A stretch of 64,000 nucleotides of DNA from Protula sp. h YS-2021 (Eukaryota; Annelida; Polychaeta; Sabellida; Serpulidae). The stretch covers positions 26,133,116-26,197,115 of the forward strand of contig OX457026.1 of assembly GCA_949752745.1 (NCBI GenBank), given 5' to 3'. The notes under the pieces are model-generated. The model did no database searches, was not told the origin of the DNA, and worked only from the letters and a program-made list of their open reading frames with translations. The translations under genes were made by a program, and so were the position numbers. Shown piece after piece: positions 14,877 through 28,200 of this stretch; positions within the stretch are counted from its first letter, which is position 1; the number at the start of each line of letters is the position of its first letter.

Positions 14877-14906
14877 ATGCCGACTGCGATTTCCGATATT
14901 AACAGT
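14877..14906 (+). CDS. Candidate first coding exon of the CBARP-like gene
   Basis: An ATG with A at -3 opens MPTAISDINS and ends exactly at a consensus gtaagt donor (14907), in phase 0. That is the phase the exon at 22121 needs. The joined N-terminus would be MPTAISDINS-FDSMDERSGRIF, a short unsignalled extracellular segment before the helix, as in vertebrate CBARP. The intron would be 7.2 kb. An in-frame ATG further upstream at 14745 would give a longer N-terminus. A match of this kind can arise by chance in 22 kb. Confidence 0.3.
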
Positions 14907-15130
14907 GTAAGTTCAATTTTTACTTCAGTATGCAATAGAGGCAAAGGGGGTACTTATGCTACGCAGCCTTTATTCCCCTGTAATCGAATATTAGCCACAA
15001 AAGTTTGACAGATTCAATTAACACCGTGATTGGGAGCATTTTTAAAAAGGAAAGTGATTGGAATCCGACTATGTAAAAAAAAAAATAACACACAAAATGT
15101 GCGTTGTGTTTTTAAATTTGCTGATTATAA

Positions 15131-15270
15131 ATAGTTCCTTTATTTATGAGTGCTATTTGCACGGAATCCCCAGTTAGTTTGCGGACGAAAAAGGTGTTAC
15201 ACTCAACAGACCAAACCGCTGTAGAGATCGGCTGTTGGACAACAACGAATAAAGGTTATAATTGTGATAA
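15131..15270 (+). repeat. Dispersed repeat, copy 1
   Basis: Diverged but colinear with 25244-25380. Shared landmarks are tttatgagtRctatt, aatccccagttagt, cagaccRaaccgc and ggctgttggaYaacaacg. No termini or coding recognised. Confidence 0.5.
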
Positions 15271-17735
15271 TTCAAAATTAAAACAGTGAGCGGTGGTACT
15301 TATTTCATGGTATTTTTCATTCATATAAATGGAATCATCGAGATCGCAACGCTTTTATACCTGCCAATTCTCATACGACATGTTCATCATGTTCATGATG
15401 TGAATCACCTCGCCTTGGGACTATATAGTTCCATTCTTGTTGACCTCAGCTTTTAAAAAATCAGTCCCACCACAATCACTTTTAACTTAGTCCCTCCGAA
15501 ACGGTCGTATTTCCGCAGCTCCAGTGCATTTACTTTATCATCTTTTATAATATGGAATCTATCAGAACTAGTATCAGCGCAAACTTGGATTCTGTGTTGT
15601 CATGGAAGCAATGGAGCACTGAGGAGCTCCAGTCACCTCACACCTAGTCACGGCCCATTCCGAATCTTTTGCCCACGGACAAACACACAAAAAAATCGTT
15701 AATTGTTTACATTGCTTGTTAATACTATAAGGAAGAAAGAGACCCCCCTGTTATTGCTGTAAAGGTATACAGTACGCCATTAAAAGCAGGCATTGAATGA
15801 AGTGAAAGACACAGAGATGGCATCTTCCCACACGGACGGTATCAATTGCCGGGGTTCCTTATATCACAAATGGCTCTGCCTGGGGTTATTCTACGCTCAC
15901 TTACAACATTTCTGAATGGGTGTTATGACAGGAAGCCGGTTTATTTAACACGGCCTCTATGGAGCGTTACTGTGCATTGTTAAGGGAGAAACTGATGAAT
16001 CGCCACACAAATGTCTTGCGAATGACCACGCCTACGGTAACTGAGATCACGGGGGAGAGTAAACAAGAAGGGGCCATTTATAGTGTTAGTCAATGAGCGA
16101 GCAGTGTAGCTTTTGGAGAGAGGCAACGACTACTGCTCTCTCTCTGGATGTGAAAACGAATGCTGGGTAGAAAACCATCCATCACATGCCACACTCGTCT
16201 GTGTAAAAACGGGATCACTTTTCGTTGAATGGAGAGAAAAAAAATAGTGCCAACGGCCAGCAACATTGCTTGGTTCATAATAAAACAGCACAATAAAATT
16301 ACACTAACGGATAAAATTAACTAATGAATTGATCGATGTATTTCGATGCATATACTTAATGGAGCTATTCTGTTAGAAAAATTAATAAATATAATAACTA
16401 AGAACAAAAATTCCCATACTCACGAGCAGAAAGGATAGTACATGAGTAGTAACGGGGACACGGTTTGGATACATTTGCTGAACTCGAATAAGGAATATAT
16501 AAGCACATATCAAAGCTCATAGGTAAATATTGTACTATATTTGAAATATCATCAAAGGAAATTGTTTTGTAATTCAGTTTTTAAAATCATTAACCTTTTA
16601 TTCATACAAAAAAGTTGGATTATTGATCTCAGTCTTGTTATTCAATTTGTGATACATATATAATTACTACATAATTCCAATAAAACAAACTGATTAGATA
16701 TCAAAAACAGATATCGAAAACAGATATCAAAAACAGATATCAATAAATAGACAGTGAGTGTTCTCCTACATGTCACAAACATCATTTGATTTTTTTTCAT
16801 CGAAAATTGAACTCATGTTGCCAAATTTGTGACATAACAAATTGCTTCGGCCTAATTTTTCACCAAAAGGTCAATCAATAATCACATCACTACCACACTT
16901 GTACTAGGAAAAGTCATTTCGTGATATCATTTATGTCTTTGAAGTATAAAAATAACAACAACAAATTGACATTATAAAAAATTGTTCAAGTTCCATTGGT
17001 ACTACCGATCTTAGTATATAGAATTGTTTTTAAATATACGAAAGGCAATATTTTATTTCTTGCTATCAATAACTTGTATTTTTTATTTCAAGGCTCATTT
17101 AAAGTTTTTCTATATTTTGTCATGTGTTTTCAATGACCTTGTTCTCATATTTCCTATTCAGTTACAAATAATTCAGCCATGTAGCCAGTCCCTTGTTCTC
17201 TTCTGTAAGGTCGGTTTATTTTTATGGAGTTCTCCGTATTTCCAACAGGAACCATTTGAGTCATAAATAACAAAAATTGTTCATGCACAGAACATCCGGG
17301 TTAATCAGCCGGCCTGTATTTGAGCCACCGACATTAGAAACAGTAATTATTTAAAGCCACATAATTCAATTTTCATGCAGGGCTACTTTATGAACTAATT
17401 CTCAGTCTCCGTGTGCTGTTGCAAGCGAAAGGTCTTATGCTCCTTTGGGAGATACTCTGTGCAAAATAAGCCAAGACCTATTAGGAAACTGCCAGCAATT
17501 CGCAAAGTTATTACGTAGTGATTTGCATGGGAGCAGAACTCACCGACTCGCCGCAAGCTGTGTCTTGTCAGACACTGCTCTTATAGATGACGTGTGCTCA
17601 ATTGTCACTCTATTTTTTATTTCTCAGCAATAATCAAAACTTTCCGTGAAGAACGTGTGTGTTGGGGGGGGGGGGGGAGGGGGTAACTCTCATAGGTTAT
17701 ATGGGCCGGTATGTATGTCGAGAAAGATCCCACCC

Positions 17736-17782
17736 CCTCATCTCTCTCTCCCGATCTCTCTCTGTCTCTCCCTGTTTCTGTC

Positions 17783-17858
<76 letters not shown>

Positions 17859-18200
17859 TTCCTCTCCCCCTCGCTCTCTTTCTTTGCCTCTCTCCCCCTC
17901 CCTCTCTTTCTATCTGTCTCTCCCTCTCCCCCTCTCTCTCCCTCTCTCTCTCTCTCTTTCTTTCCTTCTTTCTTTCTTTCTTTCTTTCTCTCTTCCTCTC
18001 AGCGACCTTTCTATATATATATATATATATATATCTCTCTCTCTCTCTATCTATCTCTCTCTCTCTCTCTGTCTCTCTCCCCCCTCTCTCTCTCTCTCTC
18101 TCTTCCCCCCTTCCCTCTCTCCCTCTCTCTCTCTCTCTCCCTCTCTCTCCCTCGCTCTCTCTTTCTTTCCTTCTTTCTTTCTCTCTTCCTCTCAGCGACC
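17736..18200. repeat. (CT)n-rich low-complexity tract with internal duplication
   Basis: About 460 bp of CT with ttct/ctttctt variants and a short TA run (18013-18034). The segment cttcctctcagcgacctttY occurs twice (near 17990 and 18184), so part of the tract was duplicated. A G-run of about 14 lies at 17664. The Ser-Leu frames are artefacts. Confidence 0.95.
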
Positions 18201-19366
18201 TTTTCCAGGTGACTAATTATGTCAGTTTTCGATCAAAATGACAATCTTCCGTTTAAGTTTAGGAGCGCTCTTCTTGAACGAAGCAATGTTTTTTAGCAAT
18301 CTCTTCGGCTTCTCTCGTCAAGCACCTCACAGCGATATCAAATACTTCCTGGGCAAGCCACTGGAAGCAGCAGGTGCAAAGGGACAGGGGAGTCTTTTAC
18401 TCTTGGACTCTCGGGTACAGTTATCGGGGCTGTTATACTGAGTTTTTTCTGTAACCTCTATTGAAAGGCAAGAAATTACGGATTGAGTGGCTCAAATTTG
18501 AGCCACATTGCACGAGGTTTCAGAGTGATTAATTACCAAACGCCACGGTGAATGGGGCGAAGTGCCAGTGATATTTAGTCCCAAATAAGGAGCGAACTGC
18601 TGTGTTTTCGATACCGCGTTTCATAGGGGCAACCAGAAAGTTTTTTTTTTTTTGAAATTGGATCTTGTGGTCTGGTGTTATAAACGGCTATAGTTGGTCT
18701 TGGTGGGTAATGTAATTTTAAAAACTCTAATTTTCACCTACAGTCAGCAATTTTTTAGAATTGACGGGAAAATGTACAGTAATCTTTTCGAATAGAACAT
18801 AAAATCAGAATAAGTTATATAAAGCGAAATGATAGGAGCGATATTATCGAATGAAACATCTTTGTGGGAGCAAAGTTTTGATTTTATGCAGACACGTGTC
18901 CCCTCCACTCTTGAGGATAGGTAACCCTGGACACAGTCGCCTCAGTGATCCCGTCCGTCCTTCCCCCGGGCATTAGTGAACCGTGCTCTTGGTTGAATTA
19001 TAATACTTAGTTTCTACACATTTCTTTTGTACCAATCATATAACACAGATAAATCTAAAGCCTGGCAAGGAGCACATAAAGCACGGCTATTTACTTGTTG
19101 CTGTGAGAACGCTGCCGACATTTTACGAGTTCTCGCTTTTCTTGAACTACCTCAAGAAACAACTCCCAATGCATTGCTTTTAAAAAAGAACAAGGCGTGA
19201 ATAACATCTTGGAAATGCGGTCTAGAAAGAAGTGGAACTTTTCTTGGCTTATCCTCTTTTATCGTATGTATGACGTTTTTATCAAACGCAAAACAAGTTC
19301 CTCAGTGATGTTTAGATTAATCCTTGGCACCCAATATCGACAGGTCGTCAGGCCAAGCGCCGAAGT
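18201..19366. other. No gene recognised
   Basis: Only short frames; no repeats or splice-bounded coding seen. Confidence 0.5.
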
Positions 19367-19515
<149 letters not shown>

Positions 19516-19799
19516 CCACTTCGAATCCCCCATCTCCCCCCGAACAATTCTCCGTACGGAAATTCGCCCAAGGTCTCTCCCCTCACTTTTTATGGGCTTT
19601 TTTATCTGCACATTTAATGCTTAGTTATAGATTACAGCAATTAGTTAAATATATGTGAATTGAATTTGAAGTTTCGCATGTAAAATGTAATTCTTGTTAT
19701 TGCGAATATATGATCCATATCTAAAATAACTTTTAAAAAGTATTAAAATGCCTATAACATTTCCTTGATGTTCCAATATATGACTTTCTTTAAAATCGA

Positions 19800-20090
19800 T
19801 ATAATAACGTTCTTATACAAAACGTTTGTTTTTGATTTGTTTTTGATTCTTTAAAAATCAATTTCAATAACGTTCTAATACCGTATGTTTGTTTTTGGTT
19901 TGGAAAAAAAAAACATTTTTATTTGGTTGGTAAATGTAACTTTTTTACAACCAAATTAGGTTTGATTTTGGTTTGTAAAATAACGTTGTCATTTGGTTGC
20001 TGAATATAACGTTTTTACAACCAAAAAAGGTTCGTTTTTGGTTAGGAAAACGTTATAACCTTTTCGCAAACAAACAAAAACGTTCTTATG
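19800..20090. repeat. Degenerate repeats of tttgtttttggttt / aacgtt
   Basis: About five imperfect copies of a 50-65 bp pattern: aataacgttctaat or aatgtaacttttttacaacc, followed by tttgtttttggtttg. AT-rich, no coding. Confidence 0.5.
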
Positions 20091-20664
20091 TTTAGCGGGT
20101 AAAGGCAACGCACAGACGACTCACAGCAGTTAGAACTCAGTAAAATGAGACATGGAATAGCTCAAGACTTTTCTTCTGCCTGCAAGGCAAGGCATAGGCA
20201 AGGCATAGTTCCTCGCCACGCGTCTGATCACTGTCCCCGTAGGCCACGGGATTTCCTTGTTGAATTCTGAGATTTCTGACGTCATTTCTTTCTCATAATC
20301 TTGCAATATTTCAGTGTATGGGTCAGAGTAGGTGATAACTCAATTAACCCACGGCGTAAATGTAACTGTTTTGACGTCACGTGACTGGATTCCTACGCAG
20401 TACTCACTGGGAGGTTAAAAATACTGTCAGTGTTTTACCCAATCCCATTGTCGCTCGCTTTTCGAGGTTTTACTGTATGTTGTATCTTAGTTATAACTAG
20501 ACCGAAATTCGCCCAGCGAATTAGATCCCACTTGGAATGGTAAGTCATCTGAGAACTGTCTAAAAAAGATGACTGTTCTTTCTGCAATTTTAACTACCAC
20601 CAAGAAGAAGAAAAATTGGTAATGTGTTCTCATGCTCCCTTTTAACATACAAGTAGACGTAATT

Positions 20665-20738
20665 ACCGGGGATTGAACCCGGGACCTTCTGATTTGGCGC
20701 AAAAAATCAACGTTTGTCCAGCTACGCCACATCGGCTA
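20665..20738 (-). repeat. tRNA-like sequence (SINE head or tRNA relic)
   Basis: The minus strand reads GCCGATGTGGCGTAGCTGG, with an A-box-like TGGCGTAGCTGG, then a perfect T-arm CCGGG-TTCAATC-CCCGG containing the B box GGTTCAATCCC. The 3' acceptor strand does not pair with GCCGATG and the anticodon loop is irregular, so this is not a working tRNA gene. Confidence 0.55.
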
Positions 20739-21017
20739 CACTGTTTAACAGTGATTTGTAAACAAACATGTATAAATCTATTTAAGTGTTTTCTTGTCTG
20801 TCACGACACACGCTATTATTGAATGACTGAAATCTCAGGTTTTATGTTTAGCAACCCCCCAAACCGGACAATCACAGACCTGGAACGACTTTAGCTGAAT
20901 CCTAGCTTCAATCCGATTTCCACGGCTTTGGGCTCGAAAGTGACCTTGAGGTCAAGGTCACCGAAAGTTATACCGTAAGTAACGTCGTAGAGGGGTGGAG
21001 GTCGAAAATGAGGTCAA

Positions 21018-21530
21018 AACTAGGGGAGCAGTGTTTTTTGTTAAAGCAAAAACGGATATGTCTCCACCAGCCCCCACTCAGTCACTTGGGACAGAACGAA
21101 TACAGAAAGAAGTGAAGGCATTTTATAAATTCAAAATGCCAAAAAGACAACCTTGGTTACCAGTGACTATTCTGTTGTGAAAAGGAGGTTTCACTCATTC
21201 AAAATGTCATTTGACTTGTTGATGAAGGGACAAAAGTTCACGATGTTCGCAAATGATGACGTCATAGGTACAACTTTCATGTGCGGAAAAATTCCTTACT
21301 TAAAAGCAGTCTCATAATGTATTCAGTGCTGAAGCACCAGGTTCATTAGTTTTCGAGTTATTGAGCTTTAAAACATTAATGACGTCATAACTCGCAAATG
21401 ATGACGTCATATGTACAACTTTGACGTGCCGAAAAATTCCTTGCTTAAAAGTAGTCTCATAATGTATTTGTGTCGAAGCGCTAGGTTTAATAGTTTTCGA
21501 GTTATTGAGCTTTAAAACATGCTGACTCGA
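21018..21530. mobile_element. Family A element fragment inside the family C element
   Basis: AACTAGGGG, hairpin gttttttgttaaagcaaaaa, then CGGATATGTCTCC matches the start of the element at 7051. Two core units with gatgacgtcat follow. The usual 3' end (cctcccctttggggagacat) is absent: the sequence passes straight into gctcgaaagtgaccttgagg of the surrounding family C repeat. Confidence 0.6.
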
Positions 21531-22120
21531 AAGTGACCTTGAGGTCAAGGTCACCGGAAGTTATACCTTACGTAACGTCGTATAGGGGGTGGAGGTCGAA
21601 AATGAGGTCAAAATTGCTCTATCTCTTACCGTTTTCTAGATAAATCGTTTTTCTTAAATAATGTTTTTCGCGATTTGACCTTGACCATCAAGGTCAAGGT
21701 CAAAAATTTTTAACGGGTGCATCAGATCACATCGTCCTTTATATATGTGCCAAGTTTGGCTTTTCTAGCTTCGACGGCCTTGCTGTAGATGTCTGGAAAC
21801 TGATTGACCTTTTTCGCGATTTGACCTTGACCAGTAAGGTCAAGGTCCAAACTTTTATCAGGTGCAACACTTCAGATGAACCTCTATACATGTGCCAAGT
21901 TTGGTTGGTCTAGCTTCAGTGGTCTTGGAGGAGATGTCTGGAAACCGATTCGGCGGAAGAATAAAAATAAGGGAGGAAAAAAAATCGGTGAAGAATTCGA
22001 GGCAATCCATCCCCATTTGGTATTTTCAATTCCAACTGGGAAATAGTGCTTTATGTATAAACAAAGAGATAAAAACAACAAAAAAGCGTCTAATTTGCGG
22101 TTGTTGTTTTTTTCTTTCAG

Positions 22121-22266
22121 TTTGATTCGATGGATGAGAGAAGTGGACGCATCTTTATGGCAATAGTGATCCTGGTATGCGGTGTGGTTGGAGGATTGAT
22201 TCTTGTCATATCTATCATGTTCTTCTACAAATATTGTGTGAAAAGTAAACAGGACAGCAAAGAACA
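22121..22266 (+). CDS. Transmembrane exon of the CBARP-like gene
   Basis: The exon follows a strong pyrimidine tract ending in cag at 22120 and stops before gtgagt at 22267, with two bases (CA) left over. It reads FDS-MDERSGRIF, then about 24 hydrophobic residues, then YKYCVKSKQDSKE. The Met at 22130 has G at +4 but T at -3. The frame is open back to the acceptor, so this is probably not the first coding exon: a short extracellular N-terminus could come from upstream. The acceptor lies only about 75 bp downstream of the end of a repeat element (20495-22046). Confidence 0.85.
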
Positions 22267-25200
22267 GTGAGTAAATCAAGTCTCAATTTGGTGATAAACA
22301 AGAATCGAAGTCTCAACTTAGGTTTCCATTGTTTGTGAAATATGAAGTTGCAAGTTGAGCTATATATATATGCATTACATTAGAGTGGTCAAATGCATTT
22401 AAGGTTGGACACTAAAATTAATGAAAACGGTTACATTTCAGTGCTACAAAAAGGGTCTTAATTTAGATGCAGTCTTATCCAGAGATCCTACTATAAAAGC
22501 TGAGAAAGCTGAAAGTTCGAGACATCTTAAACTCAGTACATGAATTTACTGTGTACTCTCTCAAATCTTGTAGCAAAATTTTACATTTGCTCGTTCTGCA
22601 TGCGAAAGCGAGTCTGGTCGCTTTCACTCAAGACTTACCTGTCTTTGAGGGGAAAAAAAACACACGTAAAGCGAAGACAAAAACAAGTCCTATTTGAAGC
22701 ACACCGACCTATTTTTCTCAAGTAACATAGAAAGTTGAAGGAGACACTATCGACGGCCTAAGCAAGCTGTGTTCACTTTGCTGACGTCAGAAACAGGAAT
22801 ATGAGCCTGTAAGTGGGCTAAAATTTCATTAATTTTCCAGGAATCCAGCGCCCTTTATATTTTGACCGATCTTTTTTATATAATATGTTTACTGAATATC
22901 GTATCGTTTTTTTTTCGTTATTTTGATAGCCAGCGGTTATTTTTCTTGCTTCTTTTTCACCTGCGAAAGGCAAGAACTCATGATTGAAAAAAGACTTTTT
23001 GTGATTTACTTTATTAAGAACGCATCAGGAAGTGGAAATAAAAAGGAGGATGAAAGTTGCCATGGGCAGATTACTTTATCATTATTGTGGCACAAAGGCA
23101 GCAAAGTCACACGGGATGTAACGCCGAAGAACCCATTTTCACTCAGTTTATAGTGTAGACATTCTTATTTCCACGAAAGTGGAATGTTTAATTTCCCATT
23201 TTCATAAACACATATCGAAACACATTCTGCTTTTGTGTGTGTGTTGTTCTTGGCATTTTTTAAAAATTATGTTTATCAACTTTCCATTAAGAAAACCCTC
23301 AATAAATTTTTTTGTGTTACATTGGGGCAACTCGTTTATGTCATTCTAAACCTGCTATTCGACCAGTTAAAAAAACTGCGGTAAGGTTTTGCATCTGTTT
23401 ATCTTTGACAGACCCAGAGGTATCAAGAGTTTGGTTAGCCGAATACAACCAAATATCAGAATTCTGAAACTCTTCAAATACGACAGTGTCGCGGCCTCGC
23501 TGGGCAGCAAAATCGGTCAAGACGGTCCCTCTGTGCCCGATACAGCCGCGAAATCCGGGTAAGAATGAATCACTCACGGTTCTCAGCCCTATTCCACAGG
23601 ATAAAATAGTGAGAAATGCCTTTGTGGCGGGAAAAATGCAAAAGCACAATTTCTTAAAAAAAACATCCGTCAACAATATTTAAAATGGATCGCAAGAGAG
23701 CGATTTCGCTTTCGCAGATATACCCTCGTTGCTAGTTAGTTTTTTCTTTGAACGATGAGGAGTAGTTATTATTTTATCACAATAAGTATCACACTCTTGC
23801 TGTCACTAATATATTCTGTTTCTGCATTCCTAGAAAGTCTGGATTCGGGTTGTTAACAGTGAAAAAGAATTAATAAGCAAGATTTTGATTTTCCTTTTTA
23901 AATGGAACACTATTGCACCTCGGCAGCAAAACTAATAGCTGACCCCCCCCCCCCTCCCCCACTACGTAACGTGACGTCGGTCCCAAAGTCTGAGAACGGT
24001 GATGTAGTCACGTGAGTATTGCGACACTTACGTCATTGTCCGGCAGCCCGCCACAGCATGCCACCAGCAGGTCACCTTGGCACACCCTGGTGCTATCAAT
24101 TGTTTGCTTGGAAGGGTGGGCTAAAAGTGACACTGCCTTGGGCGAAAATCTAACCTGATTCCCCCCCTCCCCCTTCCCGGGGTGATAAATCACAGTCTTT
24201 CGCCTAGCAAATGTCCATAGATAATACGGATGTCCAGAAATATTTTAGCTGGTCCTTACCCCCTTCCCCCATCCCCCCTCGAAAAGATCGGGTTTCAAGT
24301 CAAAAATTAAAAGATCGCATAATTTCTTCAAGCCAGAAAGCGAAAATATTGCATGATTACCACTTAAAAATCGACAAGATCACACTGCCAATTTTGAGTG
24401 GCAAGTTTGAGCGGTAAAATCATCTACGAAATGCCCAACAGCTTAAAATAACATCACAACAGTTTTAAAAAGCGAAAACGTCGTGAATTGTCTTTAAAAG
24501 GCAAAAGCACTTACATGCTAACAGATCACTGCGTTTAAAGAAAATGCAAGAAGACAGCTAAATTTTAAAAAGCAAAACTGACAAAACGTATTTCTCTCCC
24601 CATGCCATATATAGAAATACCCTCCCCGACCCCCTCTGGGCTTTTTTGCAGTTTTGCATCAGAAACATAATGCTTAATTCTGACCTAAAGGGTCGAAAAT
24701 AAATTAATTGTATAATTTGATCTTCGCTTTAGCCCACATAATATTTTAACGTTGCCGAAAAAATAACTTTTGTTGTGGTCTCTTAAGGCGGAATATTTGT
24801 CAATTACATGTAAGTGGGTGCTGGCAAACCAAAAGAATAAAGTGGGAGTAGAGATGTGAAATCCGCACAGAGCATGCGTCCGTAGTGGCTCCGTAATGAG
24901 CCGAGTGGAGATCCCAAGGTCAGAAAGACATTGTGATTACCATGCTTATTACGGTCCTACAAGAAATGCTGTTTGCTGTGATAAATGGAAAAAAAGATAC
25001 GTTGTTTACCCAATTACCACACTTCCATTAATGCATCCCAGTTAGAATTTGCCATTATCAGGGGCGGGCCCAGGATTATCGTAAGAGTTGTGTGAAACCA
25101 GAATATCCTGAAAACGTGCCTTAAAAACTGAAACGAAAACAAAACCTATGCCTTCTTGACCCTTATTACGAAACAGATGACCTCTGAGAGAGATATCTCT

Positions 25201-28200
25201 TATATATAAACACTGAGCGGGTGGATATTTTTAAAGTAGTCCCTCGCTTTTATGAGTACTATTTTCTCGAAATCCCCAGTTAGTCTGGGAAGTAGACAGT
25301 TATACACAACCAGACCGAACCGCGAAAGTAGTTGGCTGTTGGATAACAACGCTTCTTGACCCCTATATGGTTGTGATACTGTTGGCAAGCAATATTAAAG
25401 AAGACTGATATAAAAAGGCGATTATAATGATTATTACTGTTATTAGTATTATTAGTATCATTATTATTATTATATTATTATTTATTTATTTATTAATTGT
25501 TGTTTTAATGCATCTATCATTATAAGCATCTCCTCGCCTGCGAGGCAGAGGTCATCTCATTTATTAATTCACACGGGGCTGGTACAACGAAAAATTTACT
25601 ATTTCTACAGTTTTTTTTTCCAACTGAACCCATTCTTGCTTAACCCAACTGACACCATCCAAGTGTGATTTTCACAAATATCATTTTCATACAATCACAA
25701 CAAGAATTTAATCACACTCGAATAGAATGGTATTTAGTCAAATTTTCAATTAAAATATGTTATTGATAAGTTTAAATAAACATGGTAAACCGATAAGCGT
25801 GTCTGGTAATCTTTAAGTCTCGGGGTTCGAATCCGGTCAGGACTGGTCGCTGTGTGGTTGAAGGACAAGGCGGGGGCCATTGGATCAAAATTTGAACTTT
25901 AGCGTTCATTGTACATTCAGAAATTGTTTTATGTGAAATGATCAACAAAAACGTAATTTTCCTAGTCTTGAAAACGAATATGCCGGGTATATTTTTGTTT
26001 GACCGCAGGAGGCAGATGTCGTGAAGGCAGGCACGATATCGTAGAACAGTATGAGTTTTTCATATACGAGCGAACTCATTCTCATATTCACTTTCCTCCA
26101 TTCTTTTTATAGTGTGTTTTTATTTGCACAAAAAGTGACGTCATAATCATGTTTATGTTTTTCTTTGTGTGCTGAAAATACACTCGCTCACTGGTGAAAT
26201 TGCACCTGCCTTTTTCACCCTTGTAGCACAATCGCAAATGACGGTAAATGTTTTATGTATATTATTTGTGGAGTTCCTTTTATTTGCTTCGTTTTATTTG
26301 TGAAGTTGAATCATTTTACTAAGCTAACACAAGCTCTGATTCATTTATAGGGAAGGCGAAACCATTGAATTTTCAAGCGAGAACGAAATCGACGCAGCCG
26401 TCGCTGAGTACATATATAAGCTAAAAGGTACTCTTCCTGTCATTAACGCACGTAATTAATACGTGGTGCCACGGAGCTTTTTCCGCAAATTAAGAGAAGT
26501 TGGCACCATTAACGGACACATCTTGAGCGTGGAGTGCTATCATATCTCTGTACTTAGTGCTATTTCGATGTGTTTCCACGATTCCGGACTTCAGTGTTCC
26601 AAGAAAAAAATCCCGTAAAAGATTTACGTAAAACAAGTTGCATGCGGACATAAACATCTACATTTTTGTGCCGTAACTTCTAACATCAGATCGCTCATAA
26701 ACCGACTGCCTGTAACGCTCAAGAAAATAAAAGGTGGTAAAAAGACGAGCACACCAGTCTGCTTGTGTCACGTGATGTTCTCCGGTGTGGCTATGGCCTT
26801 TGTCAAATTCCGAAAGCAATTGTAGAAGTTTACAGTTCTAGTTTCTTTTTATATTAAATTTTCAATTGGGGGAAGAATGGAACTCGAACCAGTTACCCCG
26901 TTTTTTTCACGGGCCTCTGCCCCTTACATTCCTAGAGTATTGTGGGGTTTTTCCCTGTCAGCACCAATAATACGTTTGAGAAATGGTTCTTATTCCCAAG
27001 AATTTAATCTCGTCACATGAGACTACTTTTGTTTCAAGGAGTCAAACATTTTCCTTATGTAACAGCACACTTCAGACCAGTGTTATATAGTAAATCTCAC
27101 TATAATTATCACACTATGTTTGTCACAGAAACACTGACAAAGAAATGACACAAGCTACAGACGTTTTTAGGTTAGGGATGAGGGTGGGTTGTACAGGTCC
27201 GTAGCCAGGGGGGGGGTTCTATGGGTTCTATAGAACCCCCTCTAAATGCGAAAGTCATTAAAGACAGGAAAACTTTGGACTTTCGCAAAAAAAATCATAC
27301 TAGAAAACTTAGGTCTTTGGAATTTTAGACCCCCCCCCCCCCCGCACCCTAAAATTTCCTGGCTACGAGCCTGTTGTAATATTCAGGTATTTATAAACAC
27401 CTTTTTTACGCAGATACACAGGATGAAGAGCTAATGGAGCTTGGCGGAAGACATCCCACTCAGACAGGTCCTAAGCGACACGAGTCCGTCACTTCTGAAT
27501 CCGAGCTCAGTCGTCACGTGTCGTTTGAAGTGGACATCGACCAGCCGTCGTCCATGGATCGGCCGGAACCTGTGCCGAACACGGAACGAAGGCGATCGTC
27601 TCACGCGCCGCCGTTACACTCGAAATCCGCCTCCCTCCCAGTCACTACCCACAAAAGTGTTAGGTAAAGGGCCTTTCGGTGTTTTCTCACCAAAAATAAA
27701 ACAACGTGAAATTCAGCGTTTATAGGCTCGCAACAACGAGCCAAGAAATAAATTCAAAGCTTAGTCTCAGTTGCTTGTTTATTCCTTATAATAATCTTTG
27801 GGGTACTTAGCATTGGGTACTCCTGAATTGAAATTAAAAAAAAAAAGCTTTTTGCTGAAGGTCCAATGTTTTAACACAAAAATTGAAATATTATCAACTA
27901 CTACAACTCGTTCACTTCTGACTCTGCCCGGATTATATTTGTTCAAAATTAATCAATATTAACTTCACTGTTTGTTACTGTTTCTAGATATACAGAAGGC
28001 GATTTCCACCACCTGAAGAATTCGCGGATAGACCGCTCCCCTCGATCCATGCCACGCACAATCAAGCAAAGTTCACTCCCAATGCCTTCGTTATCACACC
28101 AGGCATTCGAGCACAGCGCTGCTCCAGACGACGACATATCAGAGATAACGCCCATGCTAGGACCAGCCTGTGCCGACAAATCCCCAATAAAACGGACGAA

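Larger units (their letters stand above)
12058..17660. other. Mostly featureless interval
   Basis: Holds the dispersed repeat at 15131, the candidate exon at 14877, and four copies of a 15-bp tandem (aaaacagatatc) at 16697-16745. An ATG with good context at 12632 (MAASKIITETTSRKMRKRK) runs 38 codons without a clear donor. Otherwise nothing. Confidence 0.45.
20495..22046. mobile_element. Family C tandem-core element (composite)
   Basis: Begins AACTAGACCG with hairpin AATTCGC-cca-GCGAATT, then gATCCCACTTGGAATgg. It ends in a hairpin (ccatttgg...ccaactggga) whose ATTCCAACTGGGA is the inverse of the 5' motif (12 of 14). Between the ends are a tRNA-like segment (about 20665-20738), gaccttgaggtcaaggtca units, and a family A 5' end from 21018. 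It stops about 75 bp before the transmembrane exon at 22121, so it lies wholly in the upstream intron or flank. Confidence 0.65.

Noticed and set aside
17646..18241. Three 176-188-codon Ser/Leu frames
   Set aside because: CT microsatellite read in three frames.
20665..20738. Functional tRNA gene, minus strand
   Set aside because: The acceptor stem does not pair and the anticodon loop is irregular; only the A-box-like and B-box parts fit.
21884..22279. 131-codon minus frame over the transmembrane exon
   Set aside because: Antisense shadow; crosses the element end and the exon without its own support.
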